A DNA stretch of 64,000 bases from Cupriavidus campinensis (GCF_905397395.1 NZ_CAJPVH010000008.1:1-64000); one strand, 5' to 3'; numbered from the stretch's first letter, positions 26,388 through 36,776 are shown. Numbers and translations are program-made. Notes: a model not told the origin generated them from the letters alone.

Positions 26388-27833
26388 CGTCCCCGCAATC
26401 CCGATGGCCTCGCCGATGGCCAGGCCATCAGGGTTCTGCGTGCTCTGCCTGCGCCGCAGCCACAGGTCACCGACGACATTGAACTGTGGCTGGCACCGCG
26501 GGCCGTGCGCGCATTGCGAGCCCACGGCATTTCCACACTGGCGGACCTGACCGTGCGCGTGCCGCGCCGGCGCCGCTGGTGGGGCGCGATCCCGGGGCTG
26601 GGGCAAGCGAGCGCGCGGCACATCGAGGCCTTCTTCCACGCCCATCCGCGGTTGACGGAGCGTGCGCGTGCCCTGATCGTCGGCGCGCCGCCAGGCGAGG
26701 TGGTCCCGTGGGAGCGGCTGAAACTGCCCGACGAGGTGGACGGCTCGCGAGGCAGCTTCCGGGCACCGCGACAGGCCTGCACGCTCGACGCATCGAACGA
26801 CTACGAAGCCGTGCAGGCCTGGCTCGCCCTGCACGAAACCCAGACCACGCAGCGCGCCTATCGCAAGGAGGCGGAACGCCTGATCCTGTGGGCGATTATC
26901 GAGCGCGGTCGGGCGCTGTCGTCGCTTACGACCGAGGACGCCATCGCCTACCGCGGGTTCCTGCGGCGACCAACTCCGCGTGAGCGCTGGATCGGGCCAC
27001 CGCGGGCACGCAGCGCGCCCGACTGGCGCCCCTTCGCACGGGGGCTATCGGCACGTTCGACGGCCTACGCCCTCACGGTGCTGGGCGCCATGTTCCGATG
27101 GCTGATCGAGCAGCGCTATGTATTGGCCAACCCGTTTGCCGGCATCAAAGTCCGCGGCCGCACGCGGGTCGCGCCACTCGATACCACACGTGGCTTTACT
27201 GAGGGCGAATGGCTGCTGGTGCGCACCATTGCCGATGGCCTGGAATGGTCGTACGGGTGGGACGTGCCCGCAGCGCAGCGCTTGCGCTTCATTCTCGATT
27301 TTGCCTACGCGACCGGCCTGCGGGCCAGCGAACTGGTTGGCGCGACGCTGGGCGATATCCGCACTGACGAGCGCAACGACCGCTGGCTGCACCTGGTCGG
27401 CAAAGGTGGGCGCCCGGGAAAGGTGGCGCTACCGCCACTTGCGCGAACCGCACTCGATCAGCATCTTGTACAGCGCGGACTGCCGGTGACACCAGCCCGT
27501 TGGGACCCCAGGACACCCTTGATCGCCAGCCTGGAGCAGGACAGCGTCACTAACATCACCGGCACCCGGCTGTGGATGGTAATGCGGCGCTTCTTTGGCC
27601 AGGCCGCGGACATCATCGCCGGCGACCACCCGACACTCGCCGAAAAGCTGCGCCGAGCCAGTCCCCACTGGACGCGGCATACCCACGCTACACACGCCCT
27701 CGCTCGCGGCGCGGAACTGACCACCGTGCGCGATAACCTACGCCACGCGTCGGTGGCCACCACCTCGATTTACTTGCAAAGCGACGAAGTCAAGCGGGCA
27801 CACCAAATAGGTCAGGCCTTTGCCGCTCGGTAG
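26388..27833 (+). pseudogene. DUF3701 tyrosine recombinase, 5'-truncated
   Basis: Homology to the intact recombinase at 33161 begins at about 26400 (RVLRALPAPQPQVTDDIELW), just after an in-frame TAG at 26385. Roughly the first 105 residues are missing. The catalytic part is intact: ATGLRASELVGATL (first Arg), HWTRHTHATH (His-x-x-Arg) and ATTSIYLQ (Tyr). Its stop lies 20 bp before the Tn3-type end at 27854, so it is read toward the transposon end. Confidence 0.8.
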
Positions 27834-27853
27834 CCGACGTCCGTGCCGACTGG

Positions 27854-27891
27854 CTTAGCGTGCAATATTTTCCGTTTTCTGAAGCGACCCC
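27854..27891 (-). repeat. second 38-bp Tn3-family terminal repeat
   Basis: Identical to 1314-1351 except for one base (GAAGC for GAAGT) and in the same orientation, with the outer GGGG facing right. It cuts the FAD oxidoreductase gene, and the recombinase remnant lies on its inner side. Confidence 0.8.
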
Positions 27892-29024
27892 AGGTACAGC
27901 GAACTCCAACGGCTCTGCGCGCCGATGATCTGATCAGTAATGATGTGGGCCGCGACTGTGCCGTACACCAGCCCGTCGGTGGAGAAACCAGTGGCGATGA
28001 AAGCCCCTGACTCGTCCCGGCCGATGTAGGGAAGGCCGTCCGGAGAATGAAAGTGTTGTGCCGACCAGCGCTGAACGGGTGAACCGACAGCCAGGTATTC
28101 CTGCGCGGCCCGTTCAAGTTGAGCGAGTGCCGCGGCTGCATCATGCCTTCCCGTTTCGTGGTGTTCACCGATGCAAAGCAAGTAATGCTTGCCGTTTGCC
28201 TCCAATCCGCGGACCGATAGCCTGGGATGGGCCTGCGCCCAGAAGATGCCAGCCGGAACGGCTTGTTCGTGGAAGGCCAAACCATATTCGCGGCGCACAG
28301 CCATGCCGGCTTGCACCAAGTGAAAACCCAGCGGGGAATGGGTGGCCAGCACAATATGGTGGCCGAAGGCGGTACCGGTCCGTGTGCGAACGACGCCGAC
28401 TTCCAGGTCCAGCTCGAGGGCAGGGGAGTTTTCGAAGAGGCGGGCGCCGGCGTGTTCGGCTTGCAGGGCCAAGGCGTGCAGATAGCCGATCGGATGGAAC
28501 TGCGCTTGTGCCGAAAGCAGAAGCACCGCGCCCTTTGCGGCGGGCAAGCCGGGGGGCATCTCAGAGGCCAACTGCGCGTCCAGACCTGCTGCGCGCAATG
28601 CCTTCAGCTCCCCCAGTATGGTCGGCTCGGCATCCGGGCTTAGCGGATACTGGTACATCGGGCAGCGGCGGAAGCCGCTGCTCGGCCCCATCGCCTGCGC
28701 TTGCTGCTCGATCCAGGCGATCGCTTCCCCGCGAGACGCTACGACGGCGCGGGCGGTGTCCGCTTCGCACTTAGCCGCCAGCGTTTCGAGGCCACCGGTG
28801 ACGGTCTGATACAGGTTACCGGTGGAGCCGCCGCTATCACCCGCGCCTACGGCACGGGCTTCGATCGCCGCCACCGACCGGGCGGTCTTTGCGAGCAGCA
28901 GGGCGGCGGTCAGGCCCGTGATGCCGGCACCGACGATCACCACGTCGACGCGCAGGTCGCCCTCAAGGGCCGGTCGAGGCCGACGCGGGCGCGTGGCCGC
29001 CCAGATGGAGATCGAGCCCATCAT
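27855..29024 (-). pseudogene. FAD-dependent oxidoreductase, 3'-truncated
   Basis: 389 aa of a DAO-type flavoprotein. The dinucleotide-binding motif VVIVGAGITGLTAALLLAKT is near residue 30, and GLPYIGRDESGAFIATGFST is the C-terminal FAD contact. Native sequence stops near 27892 and the frame ends in GSLQKTENIAR encoded by the Tn3-type end. Relatives with this ending continue into a Rieske [2Fe-2S] domain (as in IPR family Rieske/DAO fusions), which would be lost here. Activity is uncertain. Confidence 0.75.
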
Positions 29025-29649
29025 GCCTCCTTGTACCGAGTTTCATGGCGGCACAGGTTATCGGCGCAGGCGTCCAGGACTTCCCGACATCGCGGGTCAA
29101 CGCCATGGTGCTTGCGTGCGCCGGGCGCCGTCCCTTGGTGGCGCGGCGGCACTGGCAGCCCAACAGATAGCAAAGCAGATAGCAAAGCGCGTGCCGTGAT
29201 TGGATAGCCCGCGCGTGAATGCTGGTCTCAAATTGAGCGCCGGGCATCGCGCGGGAGAACGCTCGTCGGCGAAGGCAACGCGAGAAGAGGCGCGTGTGCG
29301 GGACGAACTGGTCAGCCCGAGCAATGTTGGCATCGCCCCTCCCAAGGAAGCGAATCAAACGGAGTCATCCGCGCATGACCAGCGAAATACTAAGTCGCCA
29401 TAAACTCGAAGTGCCGGCAGGCCACGACATTACCGGGCTGTAATCAACGCGCAAGCTTATTCCTGAAAGATATTCCTCGCCTTGTAATTTGGCCTCAATC
29501 TTTAAGCGGAAATGAGCGCGGTCATAGCACCGTCGCGAGCAAAGGGAGGGCAAAACGTGCGAGCGCTGCGGCCTCGCGGTGCGGCCGGTCCAAATATTGC
29601 TGTGACGATAGCGGCGCCGACGTGGCGTCATCACTTCAAGGAGCCGACC
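29025..29649. other. intergenic stretch with a CopR-like box, no supported gene
   Basis: About 625 bp. It has a short tandem repeat (AGATAGCAAAGC twice, near 29165-29190) and a CopR-like site at 29427. No frame has both a start signal and protein character. It probably carries the promoter of the copper-storage-type gene. Confidence 0.5.
29427..29444. promoter_or_regulatory. candidate CopR box upstream of the Cys-rich copper protein
   Basis: ACATTAC, six bases, GTAAT. The same ACATTAC/N6/GTAATGT arrangement occurs at 30831-30850 beside copR. The match suggests that CopR controls both genes. Confidence 0.5.
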
Positions 29650-29976
29650 ATGCCGCATCAGAATTTTCAACACTGTATCGACGAGTGCAATGCTTGCGCA
29701 GTGGCATGCGAGCACTGCGCCGCCTCGTGTCTAAGTGAGCCGAACGTACACGAGATGGCCGAGTGCATTCGCCTGGATCTCGATTGCGCCGCAATGTGCC
29801 GGATGGCCAGCGCCTATATGGCGCGGGGAAGTCGCTTCGCCAAGGATCTGTGCAACCTTTGCGCGACCGCTTGCGAAGCATGCGGTGCCGAGTGCGAGCG
29901 ACATGCGGCTCAGCATTGCCAGGAATGCGCTCAAGCGTGCCGGCGTTGTGCGCAGGCATGCCGCGCCATGGCGTAG
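29650..29976 (+). CDS. four-helix-bundle copper-binding protein (DUF326/Csp type)
   Basis: 108 aa from ATG 29650 (MPHQNFQHCIDECNACAVAC). It has about seventeen Cys residues in CxxxC or CxxC patterns along four predicted helices, for example CEHCAASCLSE, CAACRMA-type pairs and CQECAQACRRCAQACRAMA. This matches the DUF326 family, whose Csp members store Cu(I) inside the bundle. No signal peptide, so it would act in the cytoplasm like Csp3. It lies near copRS and has a CopR-like box upstream. Confidence 0.88.
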   Translation: MPHQNFQHCIDECNACAVACEHCAASCLSEPNVHEMAECIRLDLDCAAMCRMASAYMARGSRFAKDLCNLCATACEACGAECERHAAQHCQECAQACRRCAQACRAMA

Positions 29977-30263
29977 CACGATCGGCTGCCAACGGCAGAA
30001 CGGCCATGACGCTAACTTTTTGGCTCTCTACGGTCACGCGAAAGCCCGCGCGGACTACAGGACTGCAACGTCGCTGTCATTAAACGCGTCGGTTCTTCCG
30101 GCCGCCACCAGCGGCGACGGGATGCCGTCTCAGCGTCCGGTCGAGCATGGCGAAGACATCCCTAGCGTCGATTCGTTGCGCCGTCACCGTTGACGAAGTC
30201 GCTCATTCGTGCCGGCGGCTGCGGCGTGCCACCCATCGCGGGTCCATCGGAAGAGCCGCCTCC

Positions 30264-30410
30264 GTGCGAGTTGTGTGCACAATCATCTGCGTGATTGCCA
30301 TCCTGGCTGTGGTAGGCATGCTGTTGATGCATAAGCGCATGATGGGCGGGCTAAGTTGTTGCTGGACCGGCGGCCGCGTAGTGCGCCGGATAAGGGCGGT
30401 GGCCGCCTAG
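30264..30410 (+). CDS. possible small single-span membrane protein
   Basis: 48 aa from GTG 30264: a membrane helix (VVCTIICVIAILAVVGMLLM) followed by HKRMMGGLSCCW and an Arg-rich tail. It resembles short membrane proteins found beside copper genes but has no clear ribosome-binding site. It could be chance. Confidence 0.3.
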   Translation: MRVVCTIICVIAILAVVGMLLMHKRMMGGLSCCWTGGRVVRRIRAVAA

Positions 30411-30474
30411 TTGATGCCCGCCCGGAGATCGCTCCGGCGACCGCGCGCACGCAGCGCACCGGAGAGCGGCTGGG

Positions 30475-30745
30475 TTACTTGGTCTGATCCATCATTTCGC
30501 GACACTTTTGCATCATGGCGTCATGGTGGCGCAACATCGCCTTGGAGTCGTCCGGCTTCTGTGGCTTGTGTTGCTGCGCTTCAGCCCGTTTGGCGGTACG
30601 AGCGCGGCTTGTCTGATGCTTGGGCCCACGCGATGCCCCCAAGACCGGACAATCCTGCCATCACACCCCCCGCAGCCAGACCCTGCACGAAGCGGCGGCG
30701 CGGTAGGTTGGCCAGCACAATGCCAGACTGTCGATCACGTCCCAT
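30475..30745 (-). pseudogene. remnant of copA (multicopper oxidase) 5' end fused to another tail
   Basis: From ATG 30745 the frame gives MGRDRQSGIVLANLPRRRFV and QGLAAGGVMAGLSGLGGIAW, a twin-arginine signal typical of CopA/PcoA. It stops at 30581. In the next frame, to the stop at 30475, lies a tail with KAMLRHHDAMMQKCREMMDQ that looks like the end of a different small periplasmic copper protein. The fusion and frame change show a deletion between two copper genes. Its position divergent from copR matches the usual copA place. Confidence 0.65.
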
Positions 30746-30830
30746 GAAATAGTCCTTTTTGCTTGAATGGCCGCATCGGACAGCGGCAAAGAGAGAGTAA
30801 CGAGGACGAGGCTACCGACAACTTACCTGA

Positions 30831-30850
30831 ACATTACATTCCGGTAATGT
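30831..30850. promoter_or_regulatory. candidate CopR box between the copA remnant and copR
   Basis: A perfect inverted repeat: ACATTAC, six bases (ATTCCG), GTAATGT. It lies 84 bp before copR and between the two divergent genes, as expected of a cop box. Confidence 0.6.
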
Positions 30851-30934
30851 CCGGGCCACTCGGAGCAGGGCTGCGTAGACTCGCCATGGGCTGACCCAAG
30901 CGCAGCCATACAATCGGAAAAAGGAAGCTCGAAC

Positions 30935-31621
30935 ATGAAACTGCTCGTCGTAGAGGACGAATCCAAGACAGGCCAGTACCTGCGCCAGGGATTGACCGAG
31001 GCCGGATTCGTTGTCGACCTGGTTGGCAACGGGCTTGATGGACAACACCTGGCGCTCAACGAGTCTTACGATCTGATTATTCTCGACGTCATGCTGCCGG
31101 ACCTCGATGGCTGGAGAATTCTGCTGAGCCTGCGCGCGGCCGAGAGCGCGGTTCCGGTCTTGTTCCTTACTGCCCGCGACAGCGTCGCTGATCGGGTCAA
31201 GGGACTGGAGCTCGGCGCGGACGATTACCTGGTAAAGCCATTTGCATTCTCCGAACTGTTGGCTCGCGTCCGGACGCTGCTGCGCCGCGGCACTGTGCAG
31301 ATGGGGCTGGACCGCATTCAGGTGGGCGACCTGGTGCTTGATCTTAGTCGACGTCGCGCTTCGCGCGGAGGTCGCCGGATAGCGCTGACCAGCAAGGAGT
31401 TTGCGCTGCTCGAACTGCTCGCCCGCAGGCGGGGAGAAGTTCTGCCCCGCTCGTTGATTGCGTCCCAGGTGTGGGATATGAACTTCGACAGCGACAGCAA
31501 TGTGATCGACGTTGCGATTCGCCGCTTGCGAGCCAAGATCGACGACGACTTCGACGCCAAGCTGATTCAGACGGTGCGAGGCATGGGGTACGTGCTGGAA
31601 GCGCCCGAGGGGCAAGAATGA
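30935..31621 (+). CDS. copR: CopR, copper response regulator
   Basis: 228 aa. The OmpR-family receiver domain has the phospho-acceptor Asp in [13 protein letters not shown] and the conserved Lys in YLVKPFAF; the winged helix ends [20 protein letters not shown]. It is more like CopR/CusR/PcoR than CzcR, and the nearby copA remnant and Cys-rich copper protein support that. It overlaps copS by 4 bp (ATGA). Confidence 0.88.
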   Translation: MKLLVVEDESKTGQYLRQGLTEAGFVVDLVGNGLDGQHLALNESYDLIILDVMLPDLDGWRILLSLRAAESAVPVLFLTARDSVADRVKGLELGADDYLVKPFAFSELLARVRTLLRRGTVQMGLDRIQVGDLVLDLSRRRASRGGRRIALTSKEFALLELLARRRGEVLPRSLIASQVWDMNFDSDSNVIDVAIRRLRAKIDDDFDAKLIQTVRGMGYVLEAPEGQE

Positions 31622-33003
31622 AGCGCCGTATGTCGCTGACCATGCGGCTGACGTTGTTGTTTTCTCTGACGTCGGCATTGGTGCTACTTGGCCTCGGAAT
31701 ACTGATCTGGCTTTCCATGGACCGGCATTTTGCCGACGAAGATTATGTGGTGCTTGGGGACAACGTTCGTCTGATTCAAAAGATCGCTCAGGAGCAATCC
31801 AGCACGCACCTGCCGAGCCGTCTTGCGGAAATGGTGGAACATCACCCCGGTTTTGTCGCCCATGTGAGCACCGCGAAAGGTGACGTCATTTACCGCACCA
31901 ATGGGTTCGATTTTGGCGCCATGCTCAACGTTATTGGCCGGCTTGGACCGGATGAGACGACCTTGAGCTGGCAGCAGGGAGACAAGGAATACCGAGGTAT
32001 GCGCGCGCACGCGACAGTGCCCGGCGAGTCGGTGCCCTTGGCGGTGATGGTCGGCATGGACACCGAAATCCATGCCCACTTTATGCACGCGTTTCGTCGC
32101 TCGCTGGCCTTCTATACCACGTTGGCGGTGCTCGCCAGCGGCTTGTTCGGCTGGTGGGCAGCCAGGCGCGGTCTGGCGCCGTTGCGAACGATGGCCTCTC
32201 GCGCCAAGGGTGTCACGTCGAATCACCTTGACGCCCGCATGCCCGTGGAGACCGTGCCGGTGGAGATGGCCGATCTGGCGGCGACGCTGAATGCCATGCT
32301 CGAGCGCTTGCAGGACGATTTCCGGCGATTGTCCGAATTCTCGTCCGACCTGGCTCACGAATTGCGCACGCCGATCACCAACCTGATGACCCAGACCCAT
32401 GTCGTGTTGTCGCAGCCGCGCGAGGCCGCCAAGTACCGCGACGTGTTGGCCTCCAACGCCGAGGAGCTGCTGCGCCTTGGCCGCATGGTGTCCGATATGC
32501 TTTACTTGGCCAAGATGGAGCACGGCATCACGCTGCCCAACGAGGAGTCGATCCATGTCGGCGACGAGGCCCGCGCGCTGTTTGATTTCTACGACGCCTT
32601 GGCCGAGGACAAGGGTGTGCAGCTGCGCCTGCAGGGCGACGCCAGCATCGTGGGCGATCGCCTGATGTTGCGCCGCGCACTGAGCAATCTGCTGTCGAAC
32701 GCACTGCGGTATACGCCCAGCGGCAAAGCGATTGTGATCAAGGCATGCGAGCAAGACGGCGGCGCCACCATCGTGGTCGAGAACCAGGGCGAGGGGATCG
32801 ATCCCGAGCTGTTGCCGTCGTTGTTCGACCGGTTCTTTCGGGCCGACAAGTCCAGGGCGCGCGCTGATTCGGACAGCGTGGGGCTTGGCTTGTCGATCAC
32901 GCAAGCCATCATGGTGGCGCACCGCGGTGGAATCTCGGCTGAGTCGTCAGGCGGTCTCACCCGCTTTATTCTGACCTTCCCGCGGCGCCAGCCACGAGCT
33001 TAG
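31618..33003 (+). CDS. copS: CopS, copper-sensing histidine kinase
   Basis: 461 aa from ATG 31618. Two membrane helices flank a periplasmic loop of about 150 residues with several His residues ([20 protein letters not shown]). The H-box is [20 protein letters not shown], followed by [12 protein letters not shown] and [17 protein letters not shown]. It activates CopR when periplasmic copper rises. Translation is coupled to copR. Confidence 0.88.
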   Translation: MKRRMSLTMRLTLLFSLTSALVLLGLGILIWLSMDRHFADEDYVVLGDNVRLIQKIAQEQSSTHLPSRLAEMVEHHPGFVAHVSTAKGDVIYRTNGFDFGAMLNVIGRLGPDETTLSWQQGDKEYRGMRAHATVPGESVPLAVMVGMDTEIHAHFMHAFRRSLAFYTTLAVLASGLFGWWAARRGLAPLRTMASRAKGVTSNHLDARMPVETVPVEMADLAATLNAMLERLQDDFRRLSEFSSDLAHELRTPITNLMTQTHVVLSQPREAAKYRDVLASNAEELLRLGRMVSDMLYLAKMEHGITLPNEESIHVGDEARALFDFYDALAEDKGVQLRLQGDASIVGDRLMLRRALSNLLSNALRYTPSGKAIVIKACEQDGGATIVVENQGEGIDPELLPSLFDRFFRADKSRARADSDSVGLGLSITQAIMVAHRGGISAESSGGLTRFILTFPRRQPRA

Positions 33004-33103
33004 GGAGGCCGGTCCCCCATGGCGAGCTGCGAGGCACGTGCTGATGCCAGCAAGATCGGCATACTGTTAGGCCATGTGCCGGATCCCGCTGCCAATAGCG
33101 ACG

Positions 33104-33133
33104 CTATTGAGATAAGTGTTCTTATCGTAATAG
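33104..33133 (+). repeat. 30-bp two-arm site upstream of the 33-kb recombinase
   Basis: CTATTGAGATA, an 8-bp core (AGTGTTCT), then TATCGTAATAG. The arms are imperfect inverted 11-mers, like a tyrosine-recombinase crossover site. A site of the same layout lies before the other recombinase (36802-36831). A further inverted half-site pair (CAATAGCG, A, CGCTATTG; 33093-33109) overlaps it. It could also be an operator. Confidence 0.6.
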
Positions 33134-33160
33134 CACGTCCAGTGAGCTAAACTGGCTGGT

Positions 33161-34864
33161 ATGAAAGCGCGCCAGACTGCCACCCTTCCGTCCCCACCGG
33201 CCGATCCGGCGGGTTTTCCCGATGCGGCTGCGTTGGCCGCGCTACGGGCCTGGTACGAAGGGCTGCCGGCCCGCGATGCGGTGGTGCGCTACCTGAACGA
33301 GCGCAAGGCCAGCGGCCAGTCGGCGCGCGGCATCCTCGGCCACATCCGGCGACAGTTGTCCGATTTCGCGCGCCGTCGGCAGCGAGACGACCTGGCCGCC
33401 TTGTTCGAACACGGCGCCTCCGAGCGAGTCGGGCGGGCGAAGGCAATCAGCCAAGCGGTCGACTTGCTGCGCCGCTTGCCGCCGCCGCAGCCGGAGGTCG
33501 TCGACGACATCGGGCAGTGGCTGCCGCCTCGTGCCGTGCAGGCGCTGCGCGCGCACGGCATCGCGACGCTGGCGGACCTGACCGTGCGCATTCCGCGCCG
33601 GCGTCGCTGGTGGACGGCGGTGCCCGGCCTGGGTCCGGCGAGCGCCCGGCGGATCGAGGCCTTCTTCGCCGAGCACCCGCAACTCACCGACCGCGCCCGC
33701 GCGCTGATCGCCGTAGCCGACCGCGGGGTGATCGTGCCCTGGGAGCAGCTGTGCCTGCCCCACGAGGTTGATGGCTCGTCGGGGACCTTTCGCGCCCCGC
33801 GGCAAACCTGCACCCTCAATGCGGACAACGACTATGCGGCCGTCCAGGCTTGGCTCGCGCTGCACGAGTCGCCGGGCACCCAACGAGCGTATCGCAAGGA
33901 AGCCGAACGGCTGATCCTGTGGGCGATCGTCGAGCGGGAGCGGCCGCTGTCGTCGCTCACCACCGAGGACGCGATTGCCTACCGCAGTTTCCTGCGCCGG
34001 CCGACCCCACACAAGCGCTGGGTGGGACCGTCGCGGCCACGCACCTCGCCCGAATGGCGGCCGTTTGCGCAGGGCCTGTCACCCCGTTCAACGGCCTATG
34101 CCTTGTCGGTGCTCGGGGCCATGTACCGGTGGCTGATCCAACAACGCTATGTGCTGGCCAATCCGTTCGCGGGTATCAAGGTGCGCGGCAGCGGGCGGGC
34201 TGCGCCGTTGGATACATCGCACGCGTTCACCGAGGGCGAATGGATGCTGCTGCGTACGCTCGCCAACGGACTGGAGTGGTCCTACGGCTGGGACGCCGTG
34301 GCGGCGCAGCGGCTGCGCTTCGTGCTGGATTTTGGCTACGCGACGGGGCTGCGGGCGAGTGAGCTCGTTGGAGCCACGCTTGGCGGCATCGAGATCGATC
34401 CCCATGGCGACCACTGGCTCAACCTGATCGGCAAGGGCGCCAAGGCGGGCAAGGTGGCGCTGCCACCGTTGGCACGCATAGCGCTCGATCGCTATCTGGG
34501 GGAGCGCGGCCTGCCGGTCACGCCGGCGCGCTGGGACCCGCATACCCCCTTGATCGGCGGCCTCGGCCAGGAGCCGGCCAATGGCATCACTGGCACGCGG
34601 CTGTGGGGCGTGTTGCGGCGGTTCTTCACGCAAGCGGCGGACCTGATCCAGGCCGACCACCCGGCTGCCGCCGAAAAGCTGCGGCAGGCCAGTCCCCACT
34701 GGATGCGGCACACGCATGCAACCCATGCGCTGGCCCGCGGCGCGGAATTGACAACGGTGCGGGACAACTTGCGGCACGCGTCAATTTCGACCACCTCGAT
34801 CTACCTGCACGGCGACGAGGTGAAACGAGCACGCCAAATTGGGGTGGCATTCTCCGCTCCGTAG
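33161..34864 (+). CDS. DUF3701 tyrosine recombinase (full length)
   Basis: 567 aa. The N-terminal DUF3701-like region (residues about 15-180, AALRAWYEGLPARDAVVRYL) is followed by a SAM-like core-binding domain and the catalytic domain. The catalytic residues are seen as ATGLRASELVGATL, HWMRHTHATHALARG and RHASISTTSIYLHG. It should perform site-specific recombination in pairs of arms. It converges on the recombinase at 35094 (about 230 bp apart); both have the same type of site at their 5' side. Confidence 0.88.
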   Translation: MKARQTATLPSPPADPAGFPDAAALAALRAWYEGLPARDAVVRYLNERKASGQSARGILGHIRRQLSDFARRRQRDDLAALFEHGASERVGRAKAISQAVDLLRRLPPPQPEVVDDIGQWLPPRAVQALRAHGIATLADLTVRIPRRRRWWTAVPGLGPASARRIEAFFAEHPQLTDRARALIAVADRGVIVPWEQLCLPHEVDGSSGTFRAPRQTCTLNADNDYAAVQAWLALHESPGTQRAYRKEAERLILWAIVERERPLSSLTTEDAIAYRSFLRRPTPHKRWVGPSRPRTSPEWRPFAQGLSPRSTAYALSVLGAMYRWLIQQRYVLANPFAGIKVRGSGRAAPLDTSHAFTEGEWMLLRTLANGLEWSYGWDAVAAQRLRFVLDFGYATGLRASELVGATLGGIEIDPHGDHWLNLIGKGAKAGKVALPPLARIALDRYLGERGLPVTPARWDPHTPLIGGLGQEPANGITGTRLWGVLRRFFTQAADLIQADHPAAAEKLRQASPHWMRHTHATHALARGAELTTVRDNLRHASISTTSIYLHGDEVKRARQIGVAFSAP

Positions 34865-35093
34865 CGATTTTGTGCGCTCGCCAATTGGGAGGTCCTGGCA
34901 AATCCCGGCTTATATCACTACGAGGGGATTCCATCCGTTCTATATAACCTCAAGGCTTATGATAGCCAATTGGCCGTATCTTGGTCAGACCCCGTGAACG
35001 CACCAGGGCGCGTCGCCATCGTCGCAATCCTGGCTGCGGTGATCCCCGCCATGCAGGTCGCGCGCGGGAAGAAATGCTCTTTTGAAACAGGTT

Positions 35094-36776
35094 CTAAGCG
35101 CCAAATGCGTCCTCCATCTGCCGCGCGCGCTTGATGCTATCGCCATGTAGGTAAAGAGATGTTGTGGATACTGAGGCATGGCGCAGGTTATCGCGCACCG
35201 TGATCAGTTCCGCCCCGCGTGCCAGCGCATGGGTGGCGTGGGTATGGCGCAACCAGTGGGGGCTGGCCTTGCGCAGTTTCTCGGCAGTGGCCGGGCGCTC
35301 GGCTTCCAGCTGGTCCGCTGCCGTGGCAAAAAAGCGCTTCATGACCATCCACAAACGCGCGCCCGTGATGCCGCCGCTTTCGTCGAGGCCCAGGTTGCCG
35401 ACCAGCGGCGTAGCGGGTTCCCACAATGCCCGGGTAACCGGAAGTTGCCGCTCGACGAGGTAATGATCGAGCGCATTGCGGGCCAGCGGCGGCAGTGCCA
35501 CCCGGCCAGCCTTCGCGCCCTTGCCGACCAGATGCAGCCAGTGGTCGCCGTGCACATCGGTTTCGATGCTGCGCAGCGTGGCGCCCACTAGTTCGCTGGC
35601 GCGTAGCCCGGTGGCATACGTGAAATCCAGGATAAAACGCAGGCGCTGCGCTGCCGCAGCATCCCAGCCGTACGACCACTCCAGCCCATCGGCAATGCTG
35701 CGCGTGATCATCCACTCGCCTTCGGAAAACGCATGCGAAACGTCGAGAGCTGCGGTCTTGGCGCCGCCGCGTACTTTCAGACCAGCGAACGGATTGGCCA
35801 GCACATAGCGTTGTTGCACGAGCCAGCGGAACAACGCGCCGATGACCTGCAATGCATAGGCCGCCGAACGCGGTGACAGCCCATCGGTGAACGGTTTCCA
35901 GTCCGCCGCGCTACGTGGCCGCGCCGGTCCTACCCAGCGCTCGCGCGGCGAAGGTTCGCGCAGGAAATTCCGGTAGGCCGTGGCGTCCTCGGTCGTCAGT
36001 GACGACAAAGGCCGGTCCTTCTCGATGATGGCCCACAGAATCAACCGCTCGGCCTCCTTCCGATAGGCCCGCTGCGTAGACGGGGATTCGTGCAGCGCCA
36101 GCCATGCCTGCACCGCCGCGTAGTCGTTATCGGCAGAGAGCGAAGAGGTTTCGCGCGGTGCGCGGAACTGACCCAGCGAACCATCGACTTCATGCGGCAG
36201 ACGCCCAATCTGCTCCCACGGCACGATCATGCCGCGCGGCTCGACGGCGACCAGCGCCTGAGCGCGAACCGTCAAATCGGGCCAGTTTTTGAAGAAGGCT
36301 TCGATACGCTTCGCGCCGCTAACGCCCAAGCCCGGAATTGTTGCCCACCACTGCCTACGACGTGGGATCCGCACAGCTAGGTCTGCAAGCGTGTGGAGGT
36401 CTTGCGCGCGCAGCGCAGCCACAGAGCCCGGCGATAACCACATACCAATGTCGTCGGCAATTGCAGGCACTGCCGGTGGCATGGTGCGCAGCGTCTCAAT
36501 GGCCTGATCCGCTTCCCTGGCGCGCGCACTCCGGTCGGCGGCAGCGAACTCGAACAGCACTGCCAGGTCTTCGCGTCGACGGTAGCGCGCGTATGCAGCC
36601 AGTTGCCGACGGATGCCCCCCACGATGCCGCGTGACGACTGACCTTGAATGCGGTCAGCGTCCAAGTATTGGGTAACGACAGCGCGCGAAGACATACCCG
36701 CATGCCAAGCGCGCAGCGCCGCCAGCGAATCGGCGTCAGGAAAGGCGAAAAGCGGTTGGTGCGTGGCACTGTTCAT
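35094..36776 (-). CDS. DUF3701 tyrosine recombinase, second full-length copy
   Basis: 560 aa from ATG 36776; a longer frame to 36848 would read through the two-arm site and adds no homology. Same architecture as the 33-kb copy. Catalytic motifs: ATGLRASELVGATLRSI, HWLRHTHATHALARG and HASVSTTSLYLHG. The sequences are clearly diverged rather than a recent duplicate. With the 27-kb remnant this makes three paralogues in 10 kb. Confidence 0.88.
   Translation of the reverse strand: MNSATHQPLFAFPDADSLAALRAWHAGMSSRAVVTQYLDADRIQGQSSRGIVGGIRRQLAAYARYRRREDLAVLFEFAAADRSARAREADQAIETLRTMPPAVPAIADDIGMWLSPGSVAALRAQDLHTLADLAVRIPRRRQWWATIPGLGVSGAKRIEAFFKNWPDLTVRAQALVAVEPRGMIVPWEQIGRLPHEVDGSLGQFRAPRETSSLSADNDYAAVQAWLALHESPSTQRAYRKEAERLILWAIIEKDRPLSSLTTEDATAYRNFLREPSPRERWVGPARPRSAADWKPFTDGLSPRSAAYALQVIGALFRWLVQQRYVLANPFAGLKVRGGAKTAALDVSHAFSEGEWMITRSIADGLEWSYGWDAAAAQRLRFILDFTYATGLRASELVGATLRSIETDVHGDHWLHLVGKGAKAGRVALPPLARNALDHYLVERQLPVTRALWEPATPLVGNLGLDESGGITGARLWMVMKRFFATAADQLEAERPATAEKLRKASPHWLRHTHATHALARGAELITVRDNLRHASVSTTSLYLHGDSIKRARQMEDAFGA

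Noticed and set aside
1314-27891. A single 26.5-kb Tn3-type transposon between the two 38-bp ends
   Set aside because: The two repeats have the same orientation; the ends of one transposon must be inverted. No tnpA lies between them.
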